NCBI GenBank assembly: GCA_964019055.1
Contig: OZ025210.1
Coordinates: 9,527,492 to 9,591,491 of the forward strand
Direction of reading: 5' to 3'
DNA: 64,000 nt
From: Anthopleura xanthogrammica
Lineage: Eukaryota > Cnidaria > Anthozoa > Actiniaria > Actiniidae
The position numbers and the translations under genes were made by a program. The notes below the pieces were generated by a model. That model was not told where the DNA came from, searched no databases, and saw nothing but the letters and a program-made list of their open reading frames with translations. Shown piece after piece: positions 1 through 12,300 of the stretch. Every line of letters starts with the position of its first letter. Positions within the stretch are counted from its first letter, which is position 1.

Positions 1-299
1 GGATACTGGAAAGTTATTACAGGAAAACAAGGAGATAGGATATTGGTCCAAACAAACGCGATCTAAAATGCTTAGTACTGAGCGAATGACCTATGTGTAA
101 ATAAATAAATAAACGTAAAATGTATCAATTAAGAACATTTTTCTCTCTCTTTCTTTTTGTGTGTGAAGTTGTTCCTAACTGCACGGTTCAGAGAATCGAT
201 CACATTCCATTTAAGGTCCTACTCGCTTGCCATCCTGTGTATATGTGTGTTAGATAAACTCACAATAAATAAAAAAATACCATCAATGGAATGTTAGGT

Positions 300-420
300 T
301 TTGTATACGCCTGTACATACGACGAAAACCGGAGAACCCGGAGAAAAACCCTCGAATCAAGGGAGAGACCTAACAAACTCTACTCACGTAGAGTCGGGAA
401 TATTTAGACAGTTTATAGAG
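300..420 (-). repeat. SINE fragment (minus orientation)
   Basis: Contains the string CTCGAATCAAGGGAGAGACC, the reverse complement of the head found at about 6645 and 8590 (GGTCTCTCCCTTGATTCGAGG). It belongs to the window's dominant SINE family. No tRNA box survives here. Confidence 0.55.
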
Positions 421-603
421 AGGTGTGGAACACTGACCAAGAATCAAAACCGAATACCATATAGTTTAGTGACATAAGAGTTTTTTCTCAGGCGGATGTG
501 TCGATATTTGCCTTATGTACTGAATTTCAATTCCTTCTCTTAATAACCCTGGTACAGACTTTTAAACCATCCTCGTGGTTTGATACAAATTTCCAGCTCT
601 TAC

Positions 604-688
604 CTTGATCCAAAGGCATTTTCATTCCACTCACAAGGAAAGTACCGAGGCACGCGGAAACAAAACAGGCAACAAAAACGAGCTGCAT
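604..688 (-). CDS. First coding exon of an unrecognised secreted protein (partial, runs off left edge)
   Basis: The exon starts at the first in-frame ATG (688) and ends at a good donor (GTAAGAGC, intron from 603 leftward) in phase 1. It encodes 28 residues plus one base. The N terminus MQLVFVACFVSACLG looks like a signal peptide, followed by the short stretch TFLVSGMKMPLDQ. No further exon is visible between 1 and 600; that stretch holds a minus-strand SINE fragment. A secreted or membrane protein is the most that can be inferred. The family is not recognisable. Confidence 0.45.
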
Positions 689-733
689 TTTCAAAGTTGA
701 CGATGGCCAAACTGTTCTTTCGTTCAAAGTCAA

Positions 734-1262
734 GATAACACTGTTTCAAAAAGTCAAAACTAAACTCATATAAGTACCTAATTCATTTGCATAGTTTAGC
801 CACATGGAGTAATTAAAAATTCGCTTTTACTCGTCACAACTAAATGTTGCTTAGCAGGGCGTTCTCCCATTCAAATATTTCAATTACAGCCACCCTGTTG
901 TTACCATGGCAAGTAATTAGACCAAGTATCACTTACTCTTAAGTCATACGATTTTCAAAATTACACGACCAAGACACTGGCCAAGTCGTTTGGGTTTTTG
1001 GCTTCCATAAATATAATCTCGAATGGTTAGGGTTCTTTTTTTTTTCGAATGACGGAAGCCAAAATCTGTTAGTATATATTATGCAATGGTCTCCAAACAT
1101 TTTCAGTGCCTTTGAAGAATGTTCCAGTTAATGAAACAACACGCTCGTTAACATTAAGCTCTCTTTTGTAACTATTTAGTGCCCTAAGGCCACAGGTATT
1201 ACATAAGAACCAGCAGAAACGTGATGAGGAATATTAATGAGATTATAGTTTCCAGCCTGTTA
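734..1262. other. Non-coding stretch upstream of the left-edge exon
   Basis: AT-rich sequence with no supported exon or repeat. It would contain the promoter of the minus-strand signal-peptide exon. Nothing else is evident. Confidence 0.4.
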
Positions 1263-1269
1263 CTTCACT

Positions 1270-1767
1270 CATAGTTAATGGAGTGGAATGGTTTGGAAAC
1301 CTATTGTTCTAGGTTTTTGTTTGGCGAGCGATGTTGAAACGTACCATCACGTGATATTGACCGTGCACAATGAACCAAAGCAAGTATGGCTGAAAATACT
1401 AGTTTCTGTACTGTTTTCATGTACGATCATTTTGAAAGTGTAAAATTTTCATTCTAAGATTACAAAGAAGAAGATAAATAATTCCGCGCAGATACAGTTA
1501 AGTTACTAGATGATAGATAAGAAAGCGTTCAAAAAGGTGATTACCCTTTTCAGTAAACAATTAATTTTTATCATATAGAATTAATTAAGAAATATCTCCT
1601 ATTTTAGAACATTTTTAAGGAAAAAACGTCTATGTTCTCTAATTTACGATGAACAAACGCTGCAACTTTTTCTTCTCTGTGCACGGTCAACGTCATATAA
1701 CAATAGAAAAGGTTGAACAAAAACCTAGAACAATAGGTTTCCAAACCATTCCACTCCATTAACTATG
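1270..1767. mobile_element. Non-autonomous DNA transposon with long terminal inverted repeats and 7-bp target duplication
   Basis: Termini CATAGTTAATGGAGTGG and its exact reverse complement. The inverted similarity runs about 60 bases inward and resumes patchily beyond that (GACCGTGCAC opposite GTGCACGGTC). CTTCACT is duplicated at 1263-1269 and 1768-1774. There is no coding capacity in the 498 bases. A 7-base duplication fits P-like elements (7-8 bp) better than hAT (8 bp), but superfamily assignment is an inference. Confidence 0.8.
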
Positions 1768-1805
1768 CTTCACTGATCGGAACTTGTTAACGAAAACTTG
1801 TTCAT

Positions 1806-1929
1806 CATCTACACGAGCAAGGAAACCTTGTCAATAAAAAATTGTCAAGGAAAACTTGCTAATCGTCTAAGTGATCAGCAATGAAAATTGTCAAGGATAC
1901 TTTTTATGGAAAATTTGCTCGTGTAGATG
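1806..1929. mobile_element. Short inverted-repeat element
   Basis: CATCTACACGAGCAA at the left is matched by TTGCTCGTGTAGATG at the right, enclosing about 95 bases with imperfect internal repeats of AACTTG/CAAGG. Probably a miniature transposon. The target duplication is not clear. Confidence 0.5.
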
Positions 1930-2169
1930 TAGCTATGGTTGAGCATGATGCGTTGCCCATCACAACCATAAAGGGCTCAACACCTTCGCACCGTACACCA
2001 ACACGTACTTGATACGCATGCGCACTTCATGTCATCATCCAATTGCGTTACTTGATAAAAAATCCCTTTTTGGAAAGAGGAAGGCATTCAGCATCAACTA
2101 CTCAAGAGTGAAGGTCCATACTTCAGTACAGAGGTAAATTATTAGATAATTTAATTTGTAGAAAGGATT

Positions 2170-2405
2170 GGGAACGGTTCACATCCCACCACTGTGTCGT
2201 ACGGGTCCGGTTGGTTCGATTCCTGCGGACGCCACTAGGAATTGAGTTTGTTGTGTTATTCTCTCCTGTGCCACGAGGGTTTTCTTCGGGTTTCCAGTTT
2301 TCCTCACTCCGTAAAAATCAGCATGTAAGTTGAGAGTTGAGTTGTACGCATAGAACAGATAGAATATTGGTAGTGTGTGTAAAAATGGAAATTGGAAACC
2401 AGTAT
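2170..2405 (+). repeat. tRNA-derived SINE (degraded head)
   Basis: Carries a B-box-like GGTTCGATTCC near 2214 and a body with CTCTCCTGTGCCACGAGGG and CCGTAAAAATCAGCATGTAAG. It closes with TTGGAAACCAGTAT, matching the better preserved copy at 2965-3230. Confidence 0.65.
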
Positions 2406-2641
2406 TCGTATAAGATTTGTCCCCCTACTATGCAAAACGTTTGTCGTAATCATGTATAGGTTTTAGTTCCTTCGCGTTATAGAAAGTTTTGCCATTATTC
2501 AGCACTATTCATTCATAAATTGCTGAAGAGCAGTCCACCGCCCAAGATTGCATTAAGCAGTATAGGTGATATATAGTGCATGACGTAAACTCCTTCTGTA
2601 ATTCCTTTTTTTTGTTCCAGTTGAAGGCAAAACACTGAAAA

Positions 2642-3991
2642 ATGAAGCCAGTTGTACTTATAATTATTGTCGCCATTGTGTGTCTGCTTGTTCTGGCCGA
2701 AGGGAATGAAGGTATGAAAATTAACATTTCTAGTCTAGAGTTGTTTTTTTTTTAAAAGATGGGAAAAAAAAAAATGATTTTCGCGGTTTTCAAGTGCGTC
2801 AACCAAGTTGAATCGAACAAAGATTTATAGCCTTGCATTGAAGCTTGCCAGCCAACGCATCATTTTCCATACAAATCCTCAGTACAAGCTAGGGCTCCTC
2901 TGGATACCAGCTTTTACCTGAATGGGCCACCCTCTTTAATTGAATAAAGGTTCCATAACCCTTGGCATGGGTGGCGTAGTGGTTTATCGCTCGCCTCTCA
3001 CCGCTGTGGTCCGAGCTCGAGCCCCGGCTCGGGTCAGATCATATGTGAGTTGAGTTTGTTTGATGTGTTGTTCTCTCCTGTGCCACGAGGGTACTCCGGT
3101 TTTCTCCCTCCGTAAAAATCAACATGTGAGTTGAGTTGTATGCATAGAATATGTAATGTAGTGGTAGTGTGTGTGAGTGACAGTAGGCCAAATTGGAAAC
3201 CAGTATTAAGTTACTGAATTTGAATCCCACTATAAAAAAGTGATTTATAATTTTTTTTTAATTATTATAACCATAACCAGACAATTTTAGTTTTTATATA
3301 TTTAAAACGTCCGTTCTCGTGTGTCATTTTATAAGCTGAACTTTGACTTCTAACTAATATCGAAATGTTCTTTCCATTTCTGGGATTCACTTTGACACTG
3401 AGCTGTAAGAATGGAGTATATTCTTTCATTCCACAGGAAGCCCAAACAATGACTTTGAAACTTTGGAAATTCCCCCTGGTTTTTAGATATAAACGATTTT
3501 TGTATGAGTTTGTAATTAATTGATTCTTAGCCCAGAAAGTCGTTATTAAGCGTTCTTCTGTTTTTCCCCCTTCCTCGCATCCAGGCTCTTTTTCTCTACC
3601 TTAAGAAGAGTCTGGGAACGATGGTTTTCTCAAAGTCATTGTTTGGGCTTCCTGTGTTCACTCGATTGTACTTTGTATCTCTTGTGGGCTATTTAATTTG
3701 GTGATCTAATAAGGGTTTACCGTATCCTTCTTTACAGAGGAAGTATACAAACGAGCTGGTTGTTCGTGTACATACAACTCCAAAAAGGTTTCAGGAGTCT
3801 ACTATTTTGCCCACGGAGGATGTCCTAATGGCCAGGGATATAATGGCCGATGTGGTGCATACTGGGGTATTTGCTGCTATCGAAAGCCAGTAGCACCGGC
3901 CCCCACTAAACCACCCACTAAACCACCCACTCAACCACCCACTAAACCACCCACTAAACCAACATGCGAGTACGGTATTCCACAATTATAA
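2642..3991 (+). CDS. BDS/APETx-type defensin-fold peptide precursor with proline-rich tail
   Basis: Coding exons 2642-2711 and 3738-3991, joined in phase 1, giving 107 residues. An acceptor-like TTCCAG just upstream (about 2615) suggests a 5' UTR intron. Residues 1-21 form a strongly hydrophobic signal peptide. A Lys-Arg pair at 28-29 could be a propeptide cleavage site. The core has six cysteines at 32, 34, 52, 62, 69 and 70 (C-x1-C-x17-C-x9-C-x6-CC), with a YYF segment and a G-x2-W-G-I-CCY end. This spacing and context are those of the sea anemone BDS/APETx family, whose known members act on ion channels or microbes. After the core comes a PTKPP-type repeat (about 79-99) and a seventh, unpaired cysteine at 100. 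Neither is usual for the family. Target and function cannot be read from sequence; defence rather than venom use is equally possible. Confidence 0.75.
2965..3230 (+). repeat. tRNA-derived SINE, well preserved head
   Basis: A-box-like GTGGCGTAGTGG and B-box-like GGTCCGAGCTCGAGCC lie about 40 bases apart at the 5' end. The shared body follows and the element ends in TTGGAAACCAGTAT. It lies in the intron of the BDS/APETx-like gene, same orientation. It is presumably transcribed by RNA polymerase III when active. Confidence 0.75.
3432..3656. mobile_element. MITE in the intron of the BDS/APETx-like gene
   Basis: CACAGGAAGCCCAAACAATG at the left is mirrored by CATTGTTTGGGCTTCCTGTG at the right, about 225 bases in all. 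No open frame. Confidence 0.7.
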
Positions 3992-4055
3992 TCAGTCATT
4001 CCAGACCTATAATCACTTTCATGTAAGACTCTGTTTAGCAGTACGGCTGAGAAGT

Positions 4056-4061
4056 AATAAA
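4056..4061 (+). promoter_or_regulatory. Polyadenylation signal AATAAA
   Basis: Lies 65 bases after the stop codon of the BDS/APETx-like peptide gene, a normal distance for a short 3' UTR. Confidence 0.5.
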
Positions 4062-4689
4062 AACATTGTCTATCAAATTAATAATTACTTTTTGTGCTAT
4101 GTATGAGAGCTTTAATTATTGGTTTTGTGGCTTTAGAATAACGATATTCAGTGCAGGTCTGTGGCTCGCGTGATATGTGACGAATGCATGTTTCCTTTCA
4201 ATTCTACCCTTTATTTGTGTCTGAAAGATTAGAAACCGAAGGAAAACATTTGTTTATGTCGGTCAGTTTTAGGGTTTTCTTTGCCGCGCAATTTGCCATC
4301 GATGGATTTTCACCAAACTTGGCAGATTGATTGAGGGGAAGTGCAAATGCGGGAGAGTGTCAATGAATAAAACTCGAAGGGAGTATCACAAATTTTTTTT
4401 TGCAAACCTTTCTAGATGATCTGAAAAGGTGACGTAGAAATGACGTCGCGGCAAAACTGAGGTGTCACGAAGCCCTCCCAGTTTTCCCCAGAAAAGTAAA
4501 GCAAGTATGGAATTATATTTTTTGTCGTGGTCACGTATCTCTTCAAGGCTTGCTACGGCCCTGTCATAAGATGCATTTTCAACATCTACTGATCATTCTT
4601 CAGCATAATATGTGCGGTTTTTACCCTGGTTACCTCTCCTCCTAATGTATTATGGGCATGGCCGGGTAATGTGAAAGCAGAGAATACAT

Positions 4690-4795
4690 TATTTCAGCCA
4701 TAAATGTGATTTACACGGTACAACCTTTGCTTAAAACTGTCGTTTGCACGCTTACAACACGAATTGCGTCGTGTAAACCAAACCTACAACTTTAT
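4690..4795. repeat. Truncated relative of the Harbinger-like element at 43.6 kb
   Basis: Contains GATTTACACGGTACAAC and TACAACACGAATTG, the same terminal motifs as the element at 43639-44620. No intact pair of termini is present here. Confidence 0.45.
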
Positions 4796-5060
4796 CATAA
4801 CTTTTGTGCTATCTACTGATGTTTCTATAATTTTGATTGGCTATTTTTTCCCTCACGCAATGTGATTGGTCTGGCGTACTTACTTCATGACCGTGTCGTC
4901 CGCGCCGTGTTTCGTGCACGTGTTTATTTCTTAGCAACATAAGAAGGCTAGGGGGCTTACTAGAAAACGAAAGTTACTTTAGCCCTCAATCTTAAATATC
5001 GATAGTTTTTCTATTTTTGTAATCGTAACCAATATTCTTTATTGCTTTTTTTATGAAATA

Positions 5061-5496
5061 CCTTATTATAGGAAATTAACTCTCCATGAAATTAAAGTAT
5101 TAGAAATTAGCGCGACTTAAATTAACGCGAATTGAGGGCAAAAATACTTTCAAATGAAGAAAATTAACGCGAAACAGAAGTCAAAATTCCCATTTAAATG
5201 AAAATAACGCGATGGACACAAAGATAACTCATCTGAAAGTGAAAATGATGAGCTTGTAGAATGAAAAACAAAAATATAATTTCCGACAAAAACTGAAGTA
5301 TTGTTCAGTTTTGGATAGATATTTTTTCAAAAGTAGATTAAAGATAAAATTACTAGGAATTGGTATCGTGACAATTAACGTTCCACTTTATTAACGATAT
5401 GGAAATTAACATTAAAAGAAATCAACACGACTTAAATTAACGCGATTTTTTGAAATTCGCGTTAATTTCATGGAGCGTTAATTTTCTATAATAAGG
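5061..5496. mobile_element. Mariner-type MITE with TA target duplication
   Basis: Termini CCTTATTATAGGAAATTAAC and TTAATTTTCTATAATAAGG are inverted, each flanked by TA (5059-5060 and 5497-5498). The interior is full of AATTAACGCGA repeats. No coding capacity. Confidence 0.75.
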
Positions 5497-5991
5497 TAGA
5501 ATACTGATAAATGTACCAAAATATGTGTAACAATTTATTATAAACGAATAAAAAAAAAAAAAAAAAAATCATTCATTTGATTGAATGAAGTAAGCGTGCA
5601 TTGCCATGACCGTGATGTTTACTGGATTTCTTATTGGGAGACTTTTTGTCGCGACCGCGTTCGTGCCATGCCATGAGCTATTCACAGTCATACCAAATCT
5701 GCTCTAATATGATTTCTTTTGTCTGAAGGCATGCGCCATTGTCCGCAGCGTGCGCGTGCAACAAAAGTAGACTCCATCTGAACGCTGCGCACAACAATGT
5801 CACCGTTAGCCGCGCGTCGGTTTGGTTTCTGCTGCAAATTTAAACGAACTGATTGACTTTAAGATTTAATTCTATACTTTGAAAAGGTAATAATAAAAAA
5901 GATTTTAGTCGTTAAAATACTATAAAAATATTATTCTATTAATGATGTAAGTAAGATAATCGTACAAACTAACATTGTATTTAGAGTCATA

Positions 5992-6151
5992 AGGGCGGAT
6001 CCAGGGGGGTCCAGGCCCCCTGTCATACCTAAGGTTCCATTGTTTCTTTTTTCCTAAAATTTAGTTTTGCCACAGGTTTGAAGTAAATTTTGTATTGGAC
6101 CCTCCCTCTCAACGTTTGGACCCCTTTCAAGAAATTCTTGGATCCGCCCTT
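5992..6151. mobile_element. hAT-type MITE with perfect 8-bp target duplication
   Basis: Terminal AGGGCGGATCC and GGATCCGCCCT(T) are inverted. GAGTCATA is repeated exactly at 5984-5991 and 6152-6159. A second, older copy with the same ends is at about 53283-53467. Confidence 0.85.
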
Positions 6152-6340
6152 GAGTCATACAGTGAATGCACCTTCAGTTTGTATCGCACAGGAAAATTCT
6201 AGAGTATAAGTTAACTTTAAAGGCGATTGGATAGCAAAAGCTAATCAATGATCCCATTCATCGTCTGGTTAAAAACCCAAGCAGGAATCCAATCAGACAT
6301 ACTCTACAATCCTTATTAGGTTATGAAGAGTCTTGCATTA

Positions 6341-9300
6341 CTAGAGATTGTCAGATTCGGTAGGTACTTTCAGCAAAATATTCTGTTGTTGACCGACGAC
6401 TGCGTGACGTAGAGCATAAACAAGTGATGCGAAGAGTATAAGGCTGACCACAATAGTACCAAAAATGGCTGCTAGTAGAACTCCTATATTTATACTTGAA
6501 TGATCAGCAGAAGAACGGTCCCCCTCTATCAAGATAAATATACAGTACATTACACATTTATCAATCAAGATATCATTATGCCATGCATGTTCACCACTGA
6601 CTTGGCGGCATCTCTTGTGAGTAGTGTTTTTAAAGTTATTAGGTCTCTCCCTTGATTCGAGGGTTTTTCCGGGTTAAGCGGTTTCCTCTCTCCGGAAAAC
6701 CTAAAAGCCTAAATTTTAATTCGTTCTGACTTAGATCATCCCCGACATTGCTTCAGGGTTCCATCTGTGAGTTAGTCGTGCATTGACTAAGATCAGTCCA
6801 GAGGTTGTTTCAGGGTTCCATCTGTGAGTTAGTCGTTAAGATCAGTCCAGGAGTTGTTTCAGGGTTCCATCTGTGAGTTAGTCGTGCATTGACTAAGATC
6901 AGTCCAGAGGTTGTTTCAGGGTTCTATCTGTGAGTTAGTCGTTAAGATCAGTCCAGAGGTTATTTCAGGGTTCCATCTGTGAGTTAGTCGTTAAGATCAG
7001 TCCAGAGGTTGTTTCAGGGTTCTATCTGTGAGTTAGTCGTTAAGATCAGTCCAGAGGTTGTTTCAGGGTTCTTATCTGTGAGTTAGTCGTTAAGATCAAT
7101 CCAGGGGTTGTTTCAGGGTTCTATTTGTGAGTTAGTCGTTAAGATCAGTCCAGGAGTTGTTTCAGGGTTCTATTTGTGAGTTAGTCGTTAAGATCAGTCC
7201 AGGAGTTGTTTCAGGGTTCTATCTGTGAGTTAGTCGTTAAGATCAGTCCAGAGGTTGTTTCAGGGTTCCATCTGTGAGTTCGTCGTTAAGATCAGTCCAG
7301 AGGTTGTTTCAGGGTTCTATCTGTGAGTTAGTCGTTAAGATCAGTCCAGAGGTTGTTTCAGGGTTCTATCTGTGAGTTAGTCGTTAAGATCAGTCCAGAG
7401 GTTGTTTCAGGGTTCTATCTGTGAGTTAGTCGTTAAAGATCAGTCCAGAGGTTGTTTCAGGGTCCTATCTGTGAGTTAGTCGTTAAGATCAGTCCAGAGG
7501 TTGTTTCAGGGTTCTATCTGTGAGTTAGTCGTTAAAGATCAGTCCAGAGGTTGTTTCAGGGTTCTATCTGTGAGTTAGTCGTTAAAGATCAGTCCAGAGG
7601 TTGTTTCAGCGTATCGATAAATTAAAGTCTTACCATTATGTCCTTGATTTGACACTTTGACCGGTCCTAACGTCACGCGATGAATGGTTGATCGTCGTGA
7701 CATCTCTATGTCTCTTGCGCCTCTTGGGTTTGGTATACAACCTTTACGACAGCGTGACTGTTGATCATCTTTGTGACAAACCATCACTCGACAGTGAAGG
7801 TAAATAACTGACTTTGAAGTATTTCGGAACTTGAAAGGTAACATTTGAAATCGCTGCTCGACCCCAGGGGTTGGTTTAAACTTGACCGTGCTATCAATAG
7901 GACATCTAGTTGTCAAATACAATAAGCTACTGGTTAGATATTTGATAGACTCGTCCTGTTAGTCTGCTTGATATTCTTACTCACCCATTCTCTATAAACG
8001 AGTACTGTAAATGATCTTTAGGGTTGATGGAGGGCGTGGCAATGCACGTGTAGGCCAGAGCCTCGAGGTTTTTATCAGAGGACAGTAATTTTGTTTTTGC
8101 AAACAATTTTTTGGTGACGGGAACATTGACTGGATACTCGGACACATCATATGGGACTTTGAACTGAGACGATTTGTAGAGATTCATCTCGAACGAGAAA
8201 TTACCAAAACCCTCTGAAAGAAAAGACGAGACCAGATGTATCAGATAAGTTATACAAGCTGCAGCGTACATGCGAACCAAGGGTGGTGTATAGTGCTATC
8301 GAACCCAATTGCTGAGAGGCAAGTGGACTACCATGACTACCAACAGGGGCGGTAAGGGGTTTTCGCGTGATATCGTGAACGGGGTTTCAGTTTAACTTTC
8401 GTGATCTGTGATGAGCATGTTTTAAACGTCTTGAATCGTGAATTTTCTTGAATTTGAACGTTTGGTATTTTCCGTGAGCCGTGATCGTCCTTTTTTATCT
8501 TTCGTGAACCGTGCCGAGACCCCTCCGCCCCTGTTTCAACGATCAGGTTCGATTGGACTCAGCAGATCACATTTAATGAGAATTTGTTAGGTCGACTCTC
8601 CCTTGATTCGAGGGGTTTTCTCCCTCTGCAGATTATACCTAATTAACAAACTAAATTTCAATTCGCAAAACCCTGACTTGGATGTCTCAGGTTGGCTCAA
8701 AGGTTTTGAGGGTTGGACCATGTGATTTAGCCGTGCCCTGACTCAGATCAGCCCAAAGCGGGTTGTTTCAGGGTTCGATCTGTGAGTTAACCGATTTGTA
8801 AGTAAGCTGTGCCCTGACTTAGATCAGCCCTGCAGTAGAGGTTGTTTCAGGGTATGGATAACATTTTGAATGTTTGATCATGAAGGTCATTTCTTTTCAT
8901 TTGATCAGCTCACCTTCAACTACGGACACCTTTTTCCTCGGCTGAAAGCTCGGTGTCCCTATCGTCCTCATCTTGATGAAAGTACAACTAAACGGAAACT
9001 CCACAATGTGCATCTTCGATGGTGTCTTAGCAACGCGAGCTGTCACGCTATTGTAATACGTTACAGACAAATTACGATGCTGATTGGTTGTCCCACAACT
9101 GTCAAGCCTTGTTCGCAGGATAACGTTACTGTCTGTTTTTTTGTACGGTCGACAAGAAGGATCCCTCAAGCGAAAGGACTCTACATCAATGTTAGGGAAG
9201 TTATTGATGGTCAACTCAACTTGGATAATGAGTGAAGTGCAGTTCACTTTGAAGTCGTAAACCAACTCTTCCTCTGGATCTTTAGGTTTTATTGCTGATA

Positions 9301-12300
9301 ATAATATGAATACAAAACAGATAAGTACAGATATCCACTGTATATACAGATATAGACTTTAGCAAACGGCCATTCGTCACGGCCGTGTTAGTTCACGCGT
9401 GCGCGCTGAATAAAGCACAGGTAGCTCAGTTATAATTGAAAACTGTCGCTGGTTCGCAGACCGTCTTAACCAGAGTTAAAGTCGGGCTGCACGCAGGCTA
9501 ACAAGCGCTGGACCTCTTTCGAATTCGTCGCTCGCATCACTCCTTGCCTGATTGTAGTTGCGCGCGCTTAGCGCGACATCTCATTGCTCGCTTTTTTCTT
9601 CTTATTTGTTGCTGTAAATTCAGGAGTTGGGGTAAGTCTATGATAAAGTATTAAGTCACGAGGACATCTTACTTGGTGGTTTTTCTGTGACGGCACTCTC
9701 AGTTATCAGAAAGTCTTTCTGACCAGGATCACTTTGTCCCATCTTATTCACTCCTACAACACGGAATCGATATCTGTTTCCTCTTTCGAGTCCCGTTACA
9801 TTATACTGCTTTTCCTTGACATTCTTTACTGTCAACCAGTGAACATACTTGCCATCATCACCTTGTTTGCTGTACTCTATGACGTATGTGACATTTGTGA
9901 CACCACCGTTGTCAGGGGGACCTGTCCAGGTTAACGTGAAACTTGTAGAGTTAAGTCTCGTCTGTTGATTGGTTATACTGACTTTACCACGTGGAGGACC
10001 TTCAATTTAAAAAAAACACTGATGTTATTGTTAATCACCACCGCAAGTACAGTAATGGCGCAGCTCAACGGGGTCGAACTGAAAGCATGAGAAGGCGCCT
10101 CTGGCAGCCGCTATACAGTCCACGTATGACCCCGGAGCAAAGCTCTAACCAGTTTGAATTAGTTAGGGTCGGTTTGAAAGGAGGGAGGAAATATCGGAAA
10201 GCCGGAAAAAACCCTTCGAGTCAGAAAGAGAACCAACTAACTCAGCTCACATGGGGAGACTGGGGATCGAACCCCGGAGCTCAGAGGTGAGAGGCGAGCG
10301 TTTTACCACCGCGCCATCCTGACTCCCTCTAAAGGAGAGAAACTGATTAGATACTCGTTACCATAGCTGCAGCTCCTTCTTAATAAGACTCACATATATC
10401 AGATTTGACATGTCCTGTCTTCCACGTTCCTTCTTTCGCCTTGTTGCTTCCTCGTATCCGTACAGTATACCGAGTATTAGGCTTGATAATACCACCATTG
10501 AATGTAAACCGTCTTTTGGTGCTCCCAGCTGATGCATCGTCTACTCTTCTTCCATCGTGTCTTAGCTCAAGCTCGTAAAGGATGATGGGAAGACCGCCAT
10601 CGAAGGACGGTGTGCTCCAAAGAACCGTGATGTAACCACAATGAGTAGAAAATGTAACATTGACAGGAGAAAGTGGTCCATCTAGGCATAAGTATAGTTC
10701 ATATCAGTGATAGAATTAGATAGATATGCCGTTTATTCGATCTAAGGCAAAACTTATGGTGTGACACTGCATTGTAAACTGTTATATATATTAAATTTCG
10801 CTTTCTGATTGGTTAGTGGTACATGCTACATGCACAAGCACTTTCTGTTTCGTTATTCGTATCTAAAATCTAAAAAAAGGGGAGGAGTACTTCTACCCAG
10901 TCCATCTCACCTTCCCTCACGAGGGCCTGCTACGCAGGCTAAAATCCGCTAGGCGTCGTGCTTCTCCTAACACTTCTCTGACTCGTGTTCTGTCAATTAT
11001 CAGTGCGTGTTTATAACTGTCACAATACAAGAGCGCTTGTTTTTATTCCTATATTTTTGAATCCAATTTAAAGATAAGGGTACGTACCAGCTTCTTTGAC
11101 AAAGACCGTATGTCTTCTTGTCCCCAGTTTATTCGATGCAAAACATACGTATTTACCAAAGTCGTCCTTGTTCGTGGTCGTTATATAACCGTTAATTGTC
11201 CTGCCACTGACTAACACACCTTTGAGTAGCCCTCGGTTCGGTTTAGTAAAATTCATTTTTGGTATGGGAAATCCCCACCATCTGCATGAGATACGGACTT
11301 TCCCAGAATTGCCTTGGTATGAATATACAACGTTGGTAGACTTCTTTTCATCAAGAACTGGGGGACCTGGGAACAAATGAATTACACTGAGATGCATTCT
11401 CGTACCCAGAGCCTTCTCAACTTTCTAACGAAAGATCGTAGGCTCTGGGCAACCCTAAAAATATATCAAATTTCATTGGCTGTTGATAATAACATAGGAA
11501 CGAGCTCTGATTGGTTAATAGGATAAACAAACATACCAACGGAAACCAAGCAAGCCAAATCAACTAGAACGGTTATATATCTTCGAATCTTGAATCAAAA
11601 TCCTATTTCCATTTGTCGAACATATAAACTTTGCAAACAAGCCGTTAGAAAGGTTGAGCCAGCATTTTATGGTCAGCGATCCTGAGATAGAGCATGCGCT
11701 CTGACGACCTGATCGCAAGATTCTGGCTTCCGGTCAGTAGGGTTTCCCAGAGCCTACGATTGCTAATGAGTAGGGTCTGGGAACGAGAATGACTGAAATG
11801 TTGAACGAGCACAAAACAGACGCGGGCAGACATGGCGAACTTACCATATACAATGACTTCGATATGTTTTCTTTCTTCCCGAGCTGCGACCTTCTTCCCT
11901 TCAAACTGCAAAATACGACATGTGTAGTTGGATGCATCTTCCACCGTAACGTTCTTGATGTAGAGTGAACCATTGGCAAGCTTCTGATATCGATCATCTG
12001 AGGTACGTCCTAGTTCTTGAGCCTGCCAATTCTTATACCAGCGGTTGACTGGCTTAGGATAGCCAATACCCAAACATGGAATGACTGCACTTTGACCAAC
12101 ATTCATTATAAAGGAACGTGGAAACTGAACCACGTAAACTGGTACAGAAAAAAATGAACAGATTAAGAAGATTAAGAAGAGTACAATTGACTATGTTTTA
12201 TGTACCGTAGCCAAAGCTAAATGGGTTAGAGCGAAGTCAAAACAAGTGAGTGTGTGAAATTCCTGGGGATTGTTCCAAGAACATCTAGCTTTCGTTGCTG

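Noticed and set aside
8870..9235. Plus-strand 121-codon ORF
   Set aside because: Antisense to the ZP-N exon of the Ig-FN3-ZP gene, which has domain motifs and matching splice sites on the minus strand.
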